Source: Litorivivens lipolytica
GTDB taxonomy: Bacteria; Pseudomonadota; Gammaproteobacteria; Pseudomonadales; Spongiibacteraceae
DNA length: 64,000 nt
Assembly: GCF_014191715.1 (NCBI RefSeq)
Contig: NZ_JACHWY010000001.1
Coordinates: 1,116,001-1,180,000 of the forward strand
Direction: 5' to 3'
The position numbers were made by a program, and so were the translations under genes. A model generated the notes under the pieces. That model made no database searches. It worked only from the letters and a program-made list of their open reading frames with translations, and had not been told where the DNA came from. This document shows positions 27,135 through 35,169 of the stretch, one piece after another. Position 1 is the first letter of the stretch, and every line of letters begins with the position of its first letter.

Positions 27135-28493
27135 ATGAGCCAGATAGTAGAGACCCTGATCAACCTCGGGCTGGGCAAACCCGCAGAACTGAAGCGCGCC
27201 AATACACCGTTTACCGGCACAGTTTTGCTGGGTGGCGGTGCCAATGCCGACTGCTTGCCGACGGTCGCGGCGTTCTGCCGCCGTCAGAATCTAAGCCTCT
27301 GCCGCCCGGTCAGCGCCTCCGGCGCCAGCGCGGAAGCGATTGAAGGTATCGGCACCTGGGCCACCAGCGAGGATCAGCCCGGTGACAAACTCCAGGCGCT
27401 CGTCTTTGATGGCACTGGCATCGAAGACACCCGCGATCTGAATCTGGCCTATGACTTTTTCAAGCCGGCATTGAAATCCTTGTCCAGCTGCGGGCGTATT
27501 ATCATCCTGTCTCGCCCTCACCGCGATCAAGCCACACCCGAAGCCGCAGCCTGCCAGCGAGCACTGGAAGGTCTGGCCCGATCACTGGCCAAGGAATCCG
27601 GAAAGCGCGGCACTACAGCCCAGATCGTGACGGTAGAGGCCGGCGCCGAAGGCGCGTTGGAAGGTCCTTTGGGGTTTTTACTGTCAAACCGCTCAGCCTA
27701 CGTCAATGCGCAGGTTTTCCGGGTCAGTAACGCCGACCTGCCTGCGACCGATACCGCCTCACCCCTCGCCGGCAAGACCGCGTTGGTGACCGGTGCCAGT
27801 CGCGGTATCGGCGCTGCTATTGCCAGCACCCTGGCTCGCGATGGTGCCACCATTATCGGACTGGATGTGGAACCCCTTAAGACTGATCTTGAGGCCCTGA
27901 TGAGCAAGCTGGGCGGGCAGTCACTGATCGCGGATATTACCGCTGATGACACTCCCGCGAAGGTGCTGGAAATCGCCAAGGCCCGCGGCGGCTTGGATAT
28001 TGTGGTGCACAACGCCGGTATCACCCGCGATAAAACGCTGGCCAATATGCCCGAACACTGGTGGGATCTCACCCTCGACATCAATCTGGGGGCGGCGCTG
28101 CGTCTGAACAGCGCCCTGTTTGAAGCGGAGGCGCTGAATCGTGGCGGCCGTATCGTGGGCGTGTCCTCCATGAACGGCATTGCCGGTCAGCGTGGACAGT
28201 CCAACTATGCCGCGTCCAAAGCGGGTGTGATTGGCTACGTGGAGCAGATGGCACCACAGCTGAAGGAACGGGGAATCACCATCAATGCGGTGGCTCCGGG
28301 CTTTATCGAAACCCAGATGACCGCAGCCATTCCGGTGATGACCCGGGAAGTGGGTCGGCGCCTGAACTCCCTGTCACAGGGTGGGCAACCGGAGGACGTG
28401 GCAGAAACCATCGCCTTCTTTGCCAGCCCGCAGGCCGCCGGCATCACTGGGAATATTATCCGGGTTTGTGGCCAGAGCTGGCTCGGCGCGTAA
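27135..28493 (+). CDS. High-molecular-weight 3-oxoacyl reductase (FabG4-like two-Rossmann SDR)
   Basis: A 452-residue NAD(P)H-dependent 3-oxoacyl-(ACP/CoA) reductase of the FabG4 type. The N-terminal 200 residues form a degenerate flavodoxin/Rossmann-like domain (GTVLLGGGANAD). The C-terminal 240 residues are a complete SDR: TGASRGIGAAIAS, NAGITRDKTL, the Ser in GVSSMNGIAGQ, YAASKAG, and NAVAPGFIETQMT. Standard FabG is only about 245 residues, so this is not the fatty-acid synthesis enzyme. It is divergent from a thiolase and close to a MaoC dehydratase, as in the mycobacterial htdX-fabG4-fadA2 locus. The stop is five bases from the convergent AraC gene. Confidence 0.88.
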   Translation: MSQIVETLINLGLGKPAELKRANTPFTGTVLLGGGANADCLPTVAAFCRRQNLSLCRPVSASGASAEAIEGIGTWATSEDQPGDKLQALVFDGTGIEDTRDLNLAYDFFKPALKSLSSCGRIIILSRPHRDQATPEAAACQRALEGLARSLAKESGKRGTTAQIVTVEAGAEGALEGPLGFLLSNRSAYVNAQVFRVSNADLPATDTASPLAGKTALVTGASRGIGAAIASTLARDGATIIGLDVEPLKTDLEALMSKLGGQSLIADITADDTPAKVLEIAKARGGLDIVVHNAGITRDKTLANMPEHWWDLTLDINLGAALRLNSALFEAEALNRGGRIVGVSSMNGIAGQRGQSNYAASKAGVIGYVEQMAPQLKERGITINAVAPGFIETQMTAAIPVMTREVGRRLNSLSQGGQPEDVAETIAFFASPQAAGITGNIIRVCGQSWLGA

Positions 28494-28498
28494 GCGGA

Positions 28499-29542
28499 TC
28501 AGGGCGCAGCCTTGAGCTGCGTCCGCTTGTAGTCGCGGTACTCTACAGGGGTCATCCCCGTCCAACGCTTAAAGGCCCGATAAAACGTGCTCGGCTCGGA
28601 AAACCCCGTGAGATAGACGATATCGGCTATGGGTTCTTCGGTACGCGACAACAGGCGCTTGGCCAGATAGCAGCGGTAATCTGCCAGCACCTGATTAAAG
28701 CTGGTTTCCGCCTCGGTCAAACGCGCCCGCAGCACCCGCACACTCAGCCCCAAACGCTGTGCCACCTCATTCAGTTCCGGCTGCCCCTGCTCCAGGGTTT
28801 CGGCAATCGCGGTTCGCACGGCGACCACAATGTCCTGTTTCTGCAGGCGGGCCAATCGCTCATTCGCAAGCTGCTCATGCAATTTCAGCAGCTCCGGCTC
28901 AGCCCGGCTTGAGGGCAACTCCATGACCTTTGCATCGAAGGTCAGCGTGGTCGATGGCTGCGCAAAGGCGACGTCGCAGCCCATTACCGCCCGATAATCG
29001 TCTATAGACGCTGCCGCCTCGTGACTGAAGGCGAGATGCCTCGGCGCGAAACTATCGTGAGTGAGCGCGCGAAAGTAGCGAATCAGATAAAGCGCAGACG
29101 CCTCAACAAAGTGGCGCTGCTCCGGGGTGGGTTCGTGATTAAAGGTAAAATCGAGACACGCCGTATCGCCTTCAAGGCGCAACTCCCAGCGCGAGGCATC
29201 AGACACCAGCCGCTGATAATTCAGCGCACGTTGCAGGCCATCACCGAAGGTCGGGCTGCTGAGAAAGAGATATTCCCAAACCTGCCCCTTATGCAGCGAC
29301 ATGACTTCCGCCAAATGTAGCCCGATGAGCGGATCGCCACTAATCTCTTCCACTACCTGCCAAAAGCGCTGCTGGGCGGCGTGCGGATAGCGCGCCTGAC
29401 TGGTCTGGAGGAGATCAGGGGTGATATTGCAGCGCTCGGCAATCTGATCAATATCCAGCCCAAGCGCAATCAGCGCAGGGTAGACCAGCTGCACAACAAA
29501 GGAGGAATCCTGCAGATCAAGGGCGGTGTCAGTCATTCTCAT
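28499..29542 (-). CDS. AraC family transcriptional regulator (Arabinose_bd/OruR-like)
   Basis: A 347-residue regulator. The N-terminal 190 residues resemble the ligand-binding domain of the OruR/ArgR-like AraC branch (FVVQLVYPALIALGLDIDQ). The C-terminal 100 residues carry two helix-turn-helix motifs: EVAQRLGLSVRVLRARL and the AraC signature ADIVYLTGFSEPSTFYRAFK, ending in WTGMTPVEYRD. It is divergent from the MaoC-like gene across a 180-base region and probably controls it and perhaps the thiolase/FabG4 pair. An acyl-CoA or steroid-derived effector is an inference. Start chosen at the first of two nearby ATGs (29542, 29536); neither has a strong binding site. Confidence 0.88.
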   Translation of the reverse strand: MRMTDTALDLQDSSFVVQLVYPALIALGLDIDQIAERCNITPDLLQTSQARYPHAAQQRFWQVVEEISGDPLIGLHLAEVMSLHKGQVWEYLFLSSPTFGDGLQRALNYQRLVSDASRWELRLEGDTACLDFTFNHEPTPEQRHFVEASALYLIRYFRALTHDSFAPRHLAFSHEAAASIDDYRAVMGCDVAFAQPSTTLTFDAKVMELPSSRAEPELLKLHEQLANERLARLQKQDIVVAVRTAIAETLEQGQPELNEVAQRLGLSVRVLRARLTEAETSFNQVLADYRCYLAKRLLSRTEEPIADIVYLTGFSEPSTFYRAFKRWTGMTPVEYRDYKRTQLKAAP

Positions 29543-29724
29543 TATTCGCCAGATTTGACGTGAATTGTGCCAGTCTGGCCCCGGCAAGCCAATGACTAAA
29601 CGCTCCCCTTCAACGCGCCATTGACCGGAACGCCGTGCTAAGCTGCCGACACGGCAAATGACCCGCCCGGAGTCTCGCCCTATAGTTTTGCGTTGCCGAG
29701 CTGTTGCAGATAAGGAAGATAGCC

Positions 29725-30582
29725 ATGTCGACAGAATTGCACTTTGATCGCACTCCAGCCATGCCCTCACTGCTGCTGCGCGCGGCGGTCGCTCGCAAAT
29801 CCGGTGATATCACCGCGGTTCCGGAGATCTCTGCCAGCCTTGCCAAGCTAACGATCAACCCCGGCAAACTGCGCCGCTACAATGAAGTCTGCGGCTTCTC
29901 GGCTAACACCGACACGCTGCCCGCCACCTACCCCCACATCGCAGCTTTCAGCCTGCATATGGAAATGCTCCTGCACAAGGCATTCCCCTTTTCGCCGATG
30001 GGCATTGTGCATACCCGTAACCGCATCGAGCAACGCCGCGCGTTGCGAGCCGATGAGCCCCTGAGCCTGCACGCATCCATCAGTGACAGCCGCGAGGTGG
30101 CGGCCGGCCTGGAAGTCGACATCATCACCGAGGCCCGTTCAGGCGATGAAACCGTATGGACCGACCTCACCACTGTACTCAAACGCGGAAAGAGCAATGG
30201 CGGTGCTGGCGGCCGCAAGCGCGCCCCGCTTCAGGAATTTGAGCACAGCGAAGCCTGGGAGCTGGACGCCAATCTGGGTCGCCGCTATGCCTCGGTGTCA
30301 GGAGACTACAACCCCATCCACCTGTTCCCGGCCAGCGCGAAACTGCTCGGTTTCAAGCGTCATATCGCTCACGGCATGTGGAGCAAGGCGCGCTGTCTGG
30401 CCGCCCTGCAGCCACAGCTGGGCAGCGAGGCCTTTGCCATTGACGTGGATTTCAAAACACCGCTGTTTCTGCCGGCGAACGTTTCGCTGCAGTACGGTGA
30501 GAGCGATGGAGGAATCGTGTTTTCACTGCGCAATGCCCAAGGCAATCGCCCGCACCTGAACGGTACACTGGTGAGACTGTAA
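29725..30582 (+). CDS. MaoC-like (R)-specific enoyl-CoA/3-hydroxyacyl dehydratase (HtdX-like)
   Basis: A 285-residue double-hotdog dehydratase. The C-terminal half carries the hydratase-2 motif YASVSGDYNPIHLFPASAK, with the catalytic Asp and His in order, followed by GFKRHIAHGMW. The N-terminal half is the non-catalytic hotdog. HtdX-type enzymes hydrate trans-2-enoyl-CoA to the (R)-3-hydroxy form, matching the neighbouring FabG4-like reductase. The ATG at 29725 has AAGGA eight bases upstream; an in-frame TTG at 29704 is less likely. A candidate TATAGT -10 precedes it. Confidence 0.87.
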   Translation: MSTELHFDRTPAMPSLLLRAAVARKSGDITAVPEISASLAKLTINPGKLRRYNEVCGFSANTDTLPATYPHIAAFSLHMEMLLHKAFPFSPMGIVHTRNRIEQRRALRADEPLSLHASISDSREVAAGLEVDIITEARSGDETVWTDLTTVLKRGKSNGGAGGRKRAPLQEFEHSEAWELDANLGRRYASVSGDYNPIHLFPASAKLLGFKRHIAHGMWSKARCLAALQPQLGSEAFAIDVDFKTPLFLPANVSLQYGESDGGIVFSLRNAQGNRPHLNGTLVRL

Positions 30583-30590
30583 ACGACGAT

Positions 30591-31736
30591 TCAGCTGTCG
30601 CCGCCGAAGGTCGCGACCGAATTGAGTATCAGCTGAATCAGTTGCGTCTGACGCGCCACCCCGGTTTTGGAGAAAACCGAGCTAAGATGGGATTTGGCGG
30701 TGTTGCGGGAAATGCCCAATTCTTCTGATGCTTCATCAAGCGTCAGACCATTGACCAGACGCAGGGCCAGTTTTGACTCGGCCGGCGTAAAGCCGAACAA
30801 CTCAATCAAAATATCGCTCGGTGCTTGTCGGGGCTGGTAAGGATCACTTACCAGAATCGCCGCCGTCGGATTACTGCTGCCGTCCGAACCCTCGATCGGG
30901 GGCAAAGGTCGCACCAGCAAACCCAGCCCGGTCATGGAACCACTATCAGCGACCCGAAAGGCGCGCACGAAGCCCGGCTTGAATTGACGGTGGGCTTCCA
31001 TCACCTCTTCCAGGCAGGCACGAAAGGCTCGGTTTTCCTGACTGTCGCCGACCTGCAGTGTGCCGGCAACCTGCTGTAAACCGCGCTTTTCCTGCAGCAG
31101 TCGATCAGCGGCCTGATTTTTCCGCAGCACCTTGGCCTTGCGATCGAGGATGACAACGCCCATCGACAGCTTGTCGATCGCGTCCTCGTAGAACGCACGC
31201 TCACTTTCCGTCCGCAGTATGCGCGAATGCAGCTCGATCGCCTGCTCAAGATGCGGCAGCAGCTGACGGCAAAGGGCTTTGTCGGCTTCACCAAAGTTTT
31301 CCCGCGCCTTGGGCCGGGTGATACGCAATCGGGCGGTCAGACCGTCGGGGCCAACCAGATCGGCTCCCATAATGTGACGCACATCGGAAGGGGTGATGTA
31401 CTCGCGGTAATAGTCGGAGTTGAAAAACTCTTCTTCACCGACAAACTCAGAAACCGTAAACACCTCGCCGGACGGCAGATTGACGAAGGGGTCCATCGAA
31501 AAATAGGTGTCGTTGTAGGAATTGAAAATATGCGGCGACATGACAATGGCGTTGAGCACAACCCCCGCATCGCCTTCGCGCGGTGGGCGCAGGATCAGCG
31601 TCGCATAGTTGCCATTTACCGCCTCGCGAAAGTCATTGAGAAAACTCTGCCAAGGGGTTTCCTCCAATGGGCCACGATAGGCGGCACGGATAAGGGCATC
31701 CAATTCCGGGGAAATCTGGTATTTGCTGCGACTCAA
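30591..31736 (-). CDS. LuxR family transcriptional regulator
   Basis: A 381-residue protein whose last 65 residues form a LuxR-type helix-turn-helix: FGFTPAESKLALRLVNGLTLDEASEELGISRNTAKSHLSSVFSKTG (recognition helix around NTAKSHL). The N-terminal part has a PAS-like segment (ERAFYEDAIDKLSMGVVILDRKAKVL). No receiver or autoinducer domain is evident. The TTG start has AGG seven bases upstream. It is convergent with the MaoC-like gene and sits within the steroid region, so it may be a pathway regulator; that is context only. Confidence 0.85.
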   Translation of the reverse strand: MSRSKYQISPELDALIRAAYRGPLEETPWQSFLNDFREAVNGNYATLILRPPREGDAGVVLNAIVMSPHIFNSYNDTYFSMDPFVNLPSGEVFTVSEFVGEEEFFNSDYYREYITPSDVRHIMGADLVGPDGLTARLRITRPKARENFGEADKALCRQLLPHLEQAIELHSRILRTESERAFYEDAIDKLSMGVVILDRKAKVLRKNQAADRLLQEKRGLQQVAGTLQVGDSQENRAFRACLEEVMEAHRQFKPGFVRAFRVADSGSMTGLGLLVRPLPPIEGSDGSSNPTAAILVSDPYQPRQAPSDILIELFGFTPAESKLALRLVNGLTLDEASEELGISRNTAKSHLSSVFSKTGVARQTQLIQLILNSVATFGGDS

Positions 31737-31789
31737 GACATGGCCTACTGGTGTTCTACTGCTCTGGCGATGATCCGATTGTATCAGGC

Positions 31790-32185
31790 TCAGCCGCTAA
31801 AGGGCCCCATATCGAAGTAATCCCACCAGCGGGCAATCTTGCCTTCGCGGAACTCGAACACGCCCATAACTGGCAGGGCGATTTTTTTACCATTCAGTAC
31901 GATGTGGTCCGTACGCTCGTTCATCACCGTATCGCCGTTGACCACCTGTCGGTGCACAACAAACTCAATCGAGTCCATGCTGCCGAGAAAACCTTCGATA
32001 AAGGCGCGGATTTCATCCTTGCCCTTGTTGATGGGCGGCATGGGCACGTTGTTGTATTCCGCATCGTCGGTAAAGCAGCCCATGAGAGCTTCAAGGTCCT
32101 TGTTGCACCAGGCCGCTACAAACTCCTGCATAAAGCGCTCATAGTCTTTAGGCATCGCGTCTTTAGGCATCGTGTTTTCAGACAT
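31790..32185 (-). CDS. Limonene-1,2-epoxide hydrolase-like/SnoaL-like protein
   Basis: A 131-residue NTF2-fold protein close to limonene-1,2-epoxide hydrolase. The putative Asp-Arg-Asp catalytic trio can be read in MNERTDHIVLNGKK (Arg, Asp) and WWDYFDMGPF (Asp). The ATG at 32185 has AAGGAG six bases upstream. The N-terminus carries an in-frame 15-base duplication that doubles MPKDA. Epoxide hydrolysis in terpene or steroid breakdown is plausible, but the fold serves many functions. It lies 54 bases before the LuxR gene. Confidence 0.8.
   Translation of the reverse strand: MSENTMPKDAMPKDYERFMQEFVAAWCNKDLEALMGCFTDDAEYNNVPMPPINKGKDEIRAFIEGFLGSMDSIEFVVHRQVVNGDTVMNERTDHIVLNGKKIALPVMGVFEFREGKIARWWDYFDMGPFSG
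32144..32173. repeat. 15-base in-frame tandem duplication in the epoxide-hydrolase-like gene
   Basis: GTCTTTAGGCATCGC (32144-32158) is followed by GTCTTTAGGCATCGT, differing at one base. It doubles a five-codon MPKD-A/T segment near the N-terminus without breaking the frame. Confidence 0.7.
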
Positions 32186-32240
32186 TACACTCTCCTTATT
32201 ATTGTTTGCCGAACCACGCTGAAGCATATTGCCTGACGCT

Positions 32241-32597
32241 TCAAGTTCGGGGATTTCTCAGAAAGTTCGGGTATTTTTTGCGCAGGTAGGCCTGTTCCTG
32301 CATCACTCGCTGCTGACTGATGCCTTTGTCCAGCTGCACTACAACATGCTGGATATCGATCCGCAGCACATGCCCGCTGACGTTTTCGGCGTGTTCACCT
32401 CGAAACTGGATCACGCCACTGATCTCTTCATCGAGCTGCAGTTGCGTACTGGGTTTCAGTATGACCCGGATACCGCCTTCGGCAATTTCAATCACCCGAT
32501 GCTGCACGTCGCCAGCTTCCAGTACCGGCTGATCGGACGTTGGGTAAGGCAAGCGAAAATGCCGACGCCGTTGAGCGCCATCAGGAGAGTCAACCAT
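32241..32597 (-). CDS. PilZ-domain protein, degenerate
   Basis: A 118-residue protein with a PilZ-like fold. It has an R-x-x-x-R-like start (RRRHFRLPY), the strand AGDVQHRVIEIAEGGIRVIL where D-x-S-x-x-G is expected but E-I-A-E-G-G is found, and beta strands ISGVIQFRGE and GHVLRIDIQHVVVQL. Binding of c-di-GMP is therefore uncertain. The start at 32597 overlaps the upstream lipoprotein gene by eight bases, implying coupled translation. Two other genes of c-di-GMP signalling type occur in the window, but none is adjacent. Confidence 0.7.
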   Translation of the reverse strand: MVDSPDGAQRRRHFRLPYPTSDQPVLEAGDVQHRVIEIAEGGIRVILKPSTQLQLDEEISGVIQFRGEHAENVSGHVLRIDIQHVVVQLDKGISQQRVMQEQAYLRKKYPNFLRNPRT

Positions 32598-32886
32598 CGA
32601 CGTCACCCTCCGATGAGCAAGCCCCTTCGGTGTATGCCACGACGGTCTCATCGCTACAGGCATCACAGGCATTGCCATAGGTGTTCAATTCAAGGCTAGG
32701 ACAGGGCTCAGTCACACAGCGCACACCCGTATCACGCTGGCCGCAAACGGGTCGGTATTCGCGAGTACAGAATTGCGGGCGTGGATTTTCGCACTGCCGG
32801 CTCTGCACCTGCGCCTCCGATTGGCTTTCATTGGAGCCGGAACAGCCGACCAGCAGTAGCAGCGCCAATAATGGCCATACACGCAT
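32590..32886 (-). CDS. Small lipoprotein with Kazal-like protease-inhibitor domain
   Basis: A 98-residue lipoprotein: the signal peptide LLALLLLVGC gives lipobox LVGC (Cys15), then a short linker and a Kazal-like module. The module shows C-T-R-E-Y-R-P-V-C-G, N-T-Y-G-N-A-C-D-A-C and a final G-A-C, with an extra loop holding two cysteines (VRCVTEPCPSLEL). Kazal domains inhibit serine proteases, so the protein may protect the envelope from secreted or foreign proteases. It overlaps the PilZ-like gene by eight bases. Its ribosome binding site lies inside a hairpin. Confidence 0.78.
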   Translation of the reverse strand: MRVWPLLALLLLVGCSGSNESQSEAQVQSRQCENPRPQFCTREYRPVCGQRDTGVRCVTEPCPSLELNTYGNACDACSDETVVAYTEGACSSEGDVDG

Positions 32887-32889
32887 CCA

Positions 32890-32918
32890 CTCACCCCCTT
32901 AAGTAATATAAGGGTGAG
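32890..32918 (-). promoter_or_regulatory. Leader hairpin holding the lipoprotein ribosome binding site
   Basis: CTCACCC and GGGTGAG arms, extended by CTTA/TAAG across a 2-base bulge, enclose a 7-base AT-rich loop. On the minus strand the 3' arm contains the AAGGGGG ribosome binding site of the Kazal-like lipoprotein, which could be masked when the hairpin forms. Confidence 0.4.
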
Positions 32919-32961
32919 CGTAACGAATTTTACGGGGCTAGAGAAGGGAAATTGCCCCACT

Positions 32962-33750
32962 TCAGTGGGGCAGGTATTCACCGCCATTGACGTCGAGCGC
33001 AGCGCCTGTAATAGCGCGCGCATAGTCCGAGGCCAGAAAAATCGCCGCCTTGGCGCAGTCACCGTCTTCCGGGATAACGCGCAGGGGAATATTCTGTGCG
33101 ACAGCCGCTTTCTGATCTTCCACAGAAACACCGGTGGCTTCAGCCTGCTGCTGCATGTAGCCCTCTACCGGCGGCCCCCACATCCAGCCCATGTAGGTCG
33201 AGTTCACCCGAATGTTGTAGGGCCCCAACTCAAGTGCAAGATGCTGAGTCGCACTGGCCAGCGCTGCCTTGGAAGCACCATATCCCGCCTGCGTCTGCAG
33301 CGGGCGCCGGGTTACCATGGTATTGATCATCACAATGGCACCACCGCCCTGCTTCTTCATATGTGGGACGACCTCGAGCGTGAGAGCCATCGTGCCGTAT
33401 AGATTGACCTCCATTGCCGCACGCCAGCCATCCAGATCCGCATTTTCGACCAGATCAAAGGCGCCCGGGTTGTAGGCACTATTGATCAGAGCGTCTATGC
33501 GGCCATAGGCTTCGATGGTTTTGGCAACCAGATTCTGGCACTGGCTTTTGTCGGCAATGTCGGTGGGCACTTTGAGAATCGGAGTATCAAGGCTGGCGTC
33601 ACGAATCTCCTGTTCGGCCGCATCCAGCTTACTGGCCGTGCGCGCACAGATCGCCAACTTCGCTCCCTGCTGGGCCGCCTCAAGCGCGAGCTCATGACCC
33701 AACCCTGGTCCAATACCCGAAACAATCACCACCTTGTCTTTAAGTAACAT
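32962..33750 (-). CDS. SDR family oxidoreductase (Rv3530c-like)
   Basis: A 262-residue short-chain dehydrogenase. The cofactor loop reads VSGIGPGLGHELA, followed by CARTASKL, PTDIADKSQ, INSAYNPG, and Y-x-x-x-K in GYGASKAAL. Thirteen residues before the Tyr, the usual catalytic Ser is Thr (INTMVTRR). The ATG at 33750 has AGGAG five bases upstream, better than an upstream ATG at 33777. It is divergent from the sulfotransferase gene. From memory, mycobacteria pair a similar SDR (Rv3530c) with a sulfotransferase (Rv3529c) in their cholesterol regulon, which favours a sterol or steroid substrate. Confidence 0.82.
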   Translation of the reverse strand: MLLKDKVVIVSGIGPGLGHELALEAAQQGAKLAICARTASKLDAAEQEIRDASLDTPILKVPTDIADKSQCQNLVAKTIEAYGRIDALINSAYNPGAFDLVENADLDGWRAAMEVNLYGTMALTLEVVPHMKKQGGGAIVMINTMVTRRPLQTQAGYGASKAALASATQHLALELGPYNIRVNSTYMGWMWGPPVEGYMQQQAEATGVSVEDQKAAVAQNIPLRVIPEDGDCAKAAIFLASDYARAITGAALDVNGGEYLPH

Positions 33751-33915
33751 GCCCGCTCCTGTGTTCTGCTGACTCATGCATTATTGTGGTCACATGCTAG
33801 GATAGCCTCAATTCGGCAGCACCACCCAAATGGATGGCCGATCATGACAGAAGTGTATAAACCATGCCGACTCCGCGCGGCCTACACTCGATAGAAAAAT
33901 AAACCCGGACCGAGC

Positions 33916-35157
33916 ATGCCCCAATCCAGTATAAAGAGACCCTTCCCCATCGCCGCGTTTAATACCGCCGGCAAGCTCCTACGCAAACTGGGTTTCAAGC
34001 GAGAACTCCGCGCCGACGAGCTGATGCAACTGGCCATGCAGAAACGCGGTCTGCATGATTTTGGCGGCACCGACTTTATTCCGGCACTGGAACATCTTTG
34101 CAACTCTCTGGAAAATGAAGCGGAGCTAAATACTTTTGGTCGTGTAATCGCTCGCAGCAGTCTGCTCAACCTGTTGCAGCGGCGCCTGGATATCGTTGAC
34201 TACGGCAAGCAGCACCCGGAGGTTCAGCATCAGAAAATTGTTAGGCCCGTGTTTATTGCGGGCATGCCACGTACCGGCACGACGATATTGTTTGAATTGT
34301 TGTCGCAGGACAGCAATCACCGCTTCCCCATCAGCTGGGAAGTTGAATGCCCGGTGCCTCCTGCCACTGAAGAACAGCGTTTCAACGATCCGCTTATAGA
34401 GCAGGTCAACGACCAGTTCGACCAGGTCGAAAAGCTGGTACCGGGTTTCAAAGCCATTCACGAAATGGGAGCGACTCTGCCTCAGGAATGCGTTGCCATT
34501 CTCGCCTCGCATTTTATGAGCGAGCAGTGGATCGTTTCCTATAACATGCCGGAATTTCGCCGCTGGTTGATGCAGCAGGATTTCACCGGTGCCTACAAAT
34601 GGCACAAACGCTGCCTTCAACTGATGCAATCAGGTTTTGGCGAGGGCAAGCGCTGGCTGCTGAAAACACCCCCGCATGTTGGCTATCTGGAAACCATTCT
34701 GAAGGTGTATCCGGATGCCTGCATAATTCAAACCCATCGCGATCCAATGCAGGTACTCGCGTCCCTGTCGAGCCTGACGGCCTCACTGCGCTCGCTGGCT
34801 AGTGACCATATCGATCCGGTGGCTATCGGTCGCGACGAAGTCGAGAACTGGCAGCTTTATCTGCAACGTGGCATGGAGGCTCGCACACGACTCGCGGACA
34901 AACATTCCCAGCAGTTTTTTGATATTCGATTTGAAGATATTCTGGAGCGCCCGCTCGCTGTGATCGAATCGATGTACCGCTACTTTGGCTTTGAATTCAG
35001 CGATGAACTGAAACAGAAAATGCAGAACTATCTGGACAACCGACCACGCGATAAACACGGCCGTCACGACTACCAGGCCGATGATTACGGCCTGGATCAG
35101 GATAATGATGGCGCCCTGTTCGCAGACTATCGCAAGCGCTACCTGCCCGCATCATAG
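33916..35157 (+). CDS. PAPS-dependent sulfotransferase family protein
   Basis: A 413-residue sulfotransferase. The 5'-phosphosulfate loop is FIAGMPRTGTTIL (about 115) and the 3'-phosphate motif is THRDPMQVLASLSSL (about 275); a conserved KTPPHVGYLE lies between. The C-terminal region (DIRFEDILERP) completes the fold. It would transfer sulfate from PAPS to a hydroxyl, in this context possibly a steroid or sterol, though the acceptor is not shown by sequence. No signal peptide is seen. It stands divergent from an SDR gene and 12 bases from the convergent SRAP gene. Confidence 0.85.
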   Translation: MPQSSIKRPFPIAAFNTAGKLLRKLGFKRELRADELMQLAMQKRGLHDFGGTDFIPALEHLCNSLENEAELNTFGRVIARSSLLNLLQRRLDIVDYGKQHPEVQHQKIVRPVFIAGMPRTGTTILFELLSQDSNHRFPISWEVECPVPPATEEQRFNDPLIEQVNDQFDQVEKLVPGFKAIHEMGATLPQECVAILASHFMSEQWIVSYNMPEFRRWLMQQDFTGAYKWHKRCLQLMQSGFGEGKRWLLKTPPHVGYLETILKVYPDACIIQTHRDPMQVLASLSSLTASLRSLASDHIDPVAIGRDEVENWQLYLQRGMEARTRLADKHSQQFFDIRFEDILERPLAVIESMYRYFGFEFSDELKQKMQNYLDNRPRDKHGRHDYQADDYGLDQDNDGALFADYRKRYLPAS

Positions 35158-35169
35158 GAAACGCCACCT

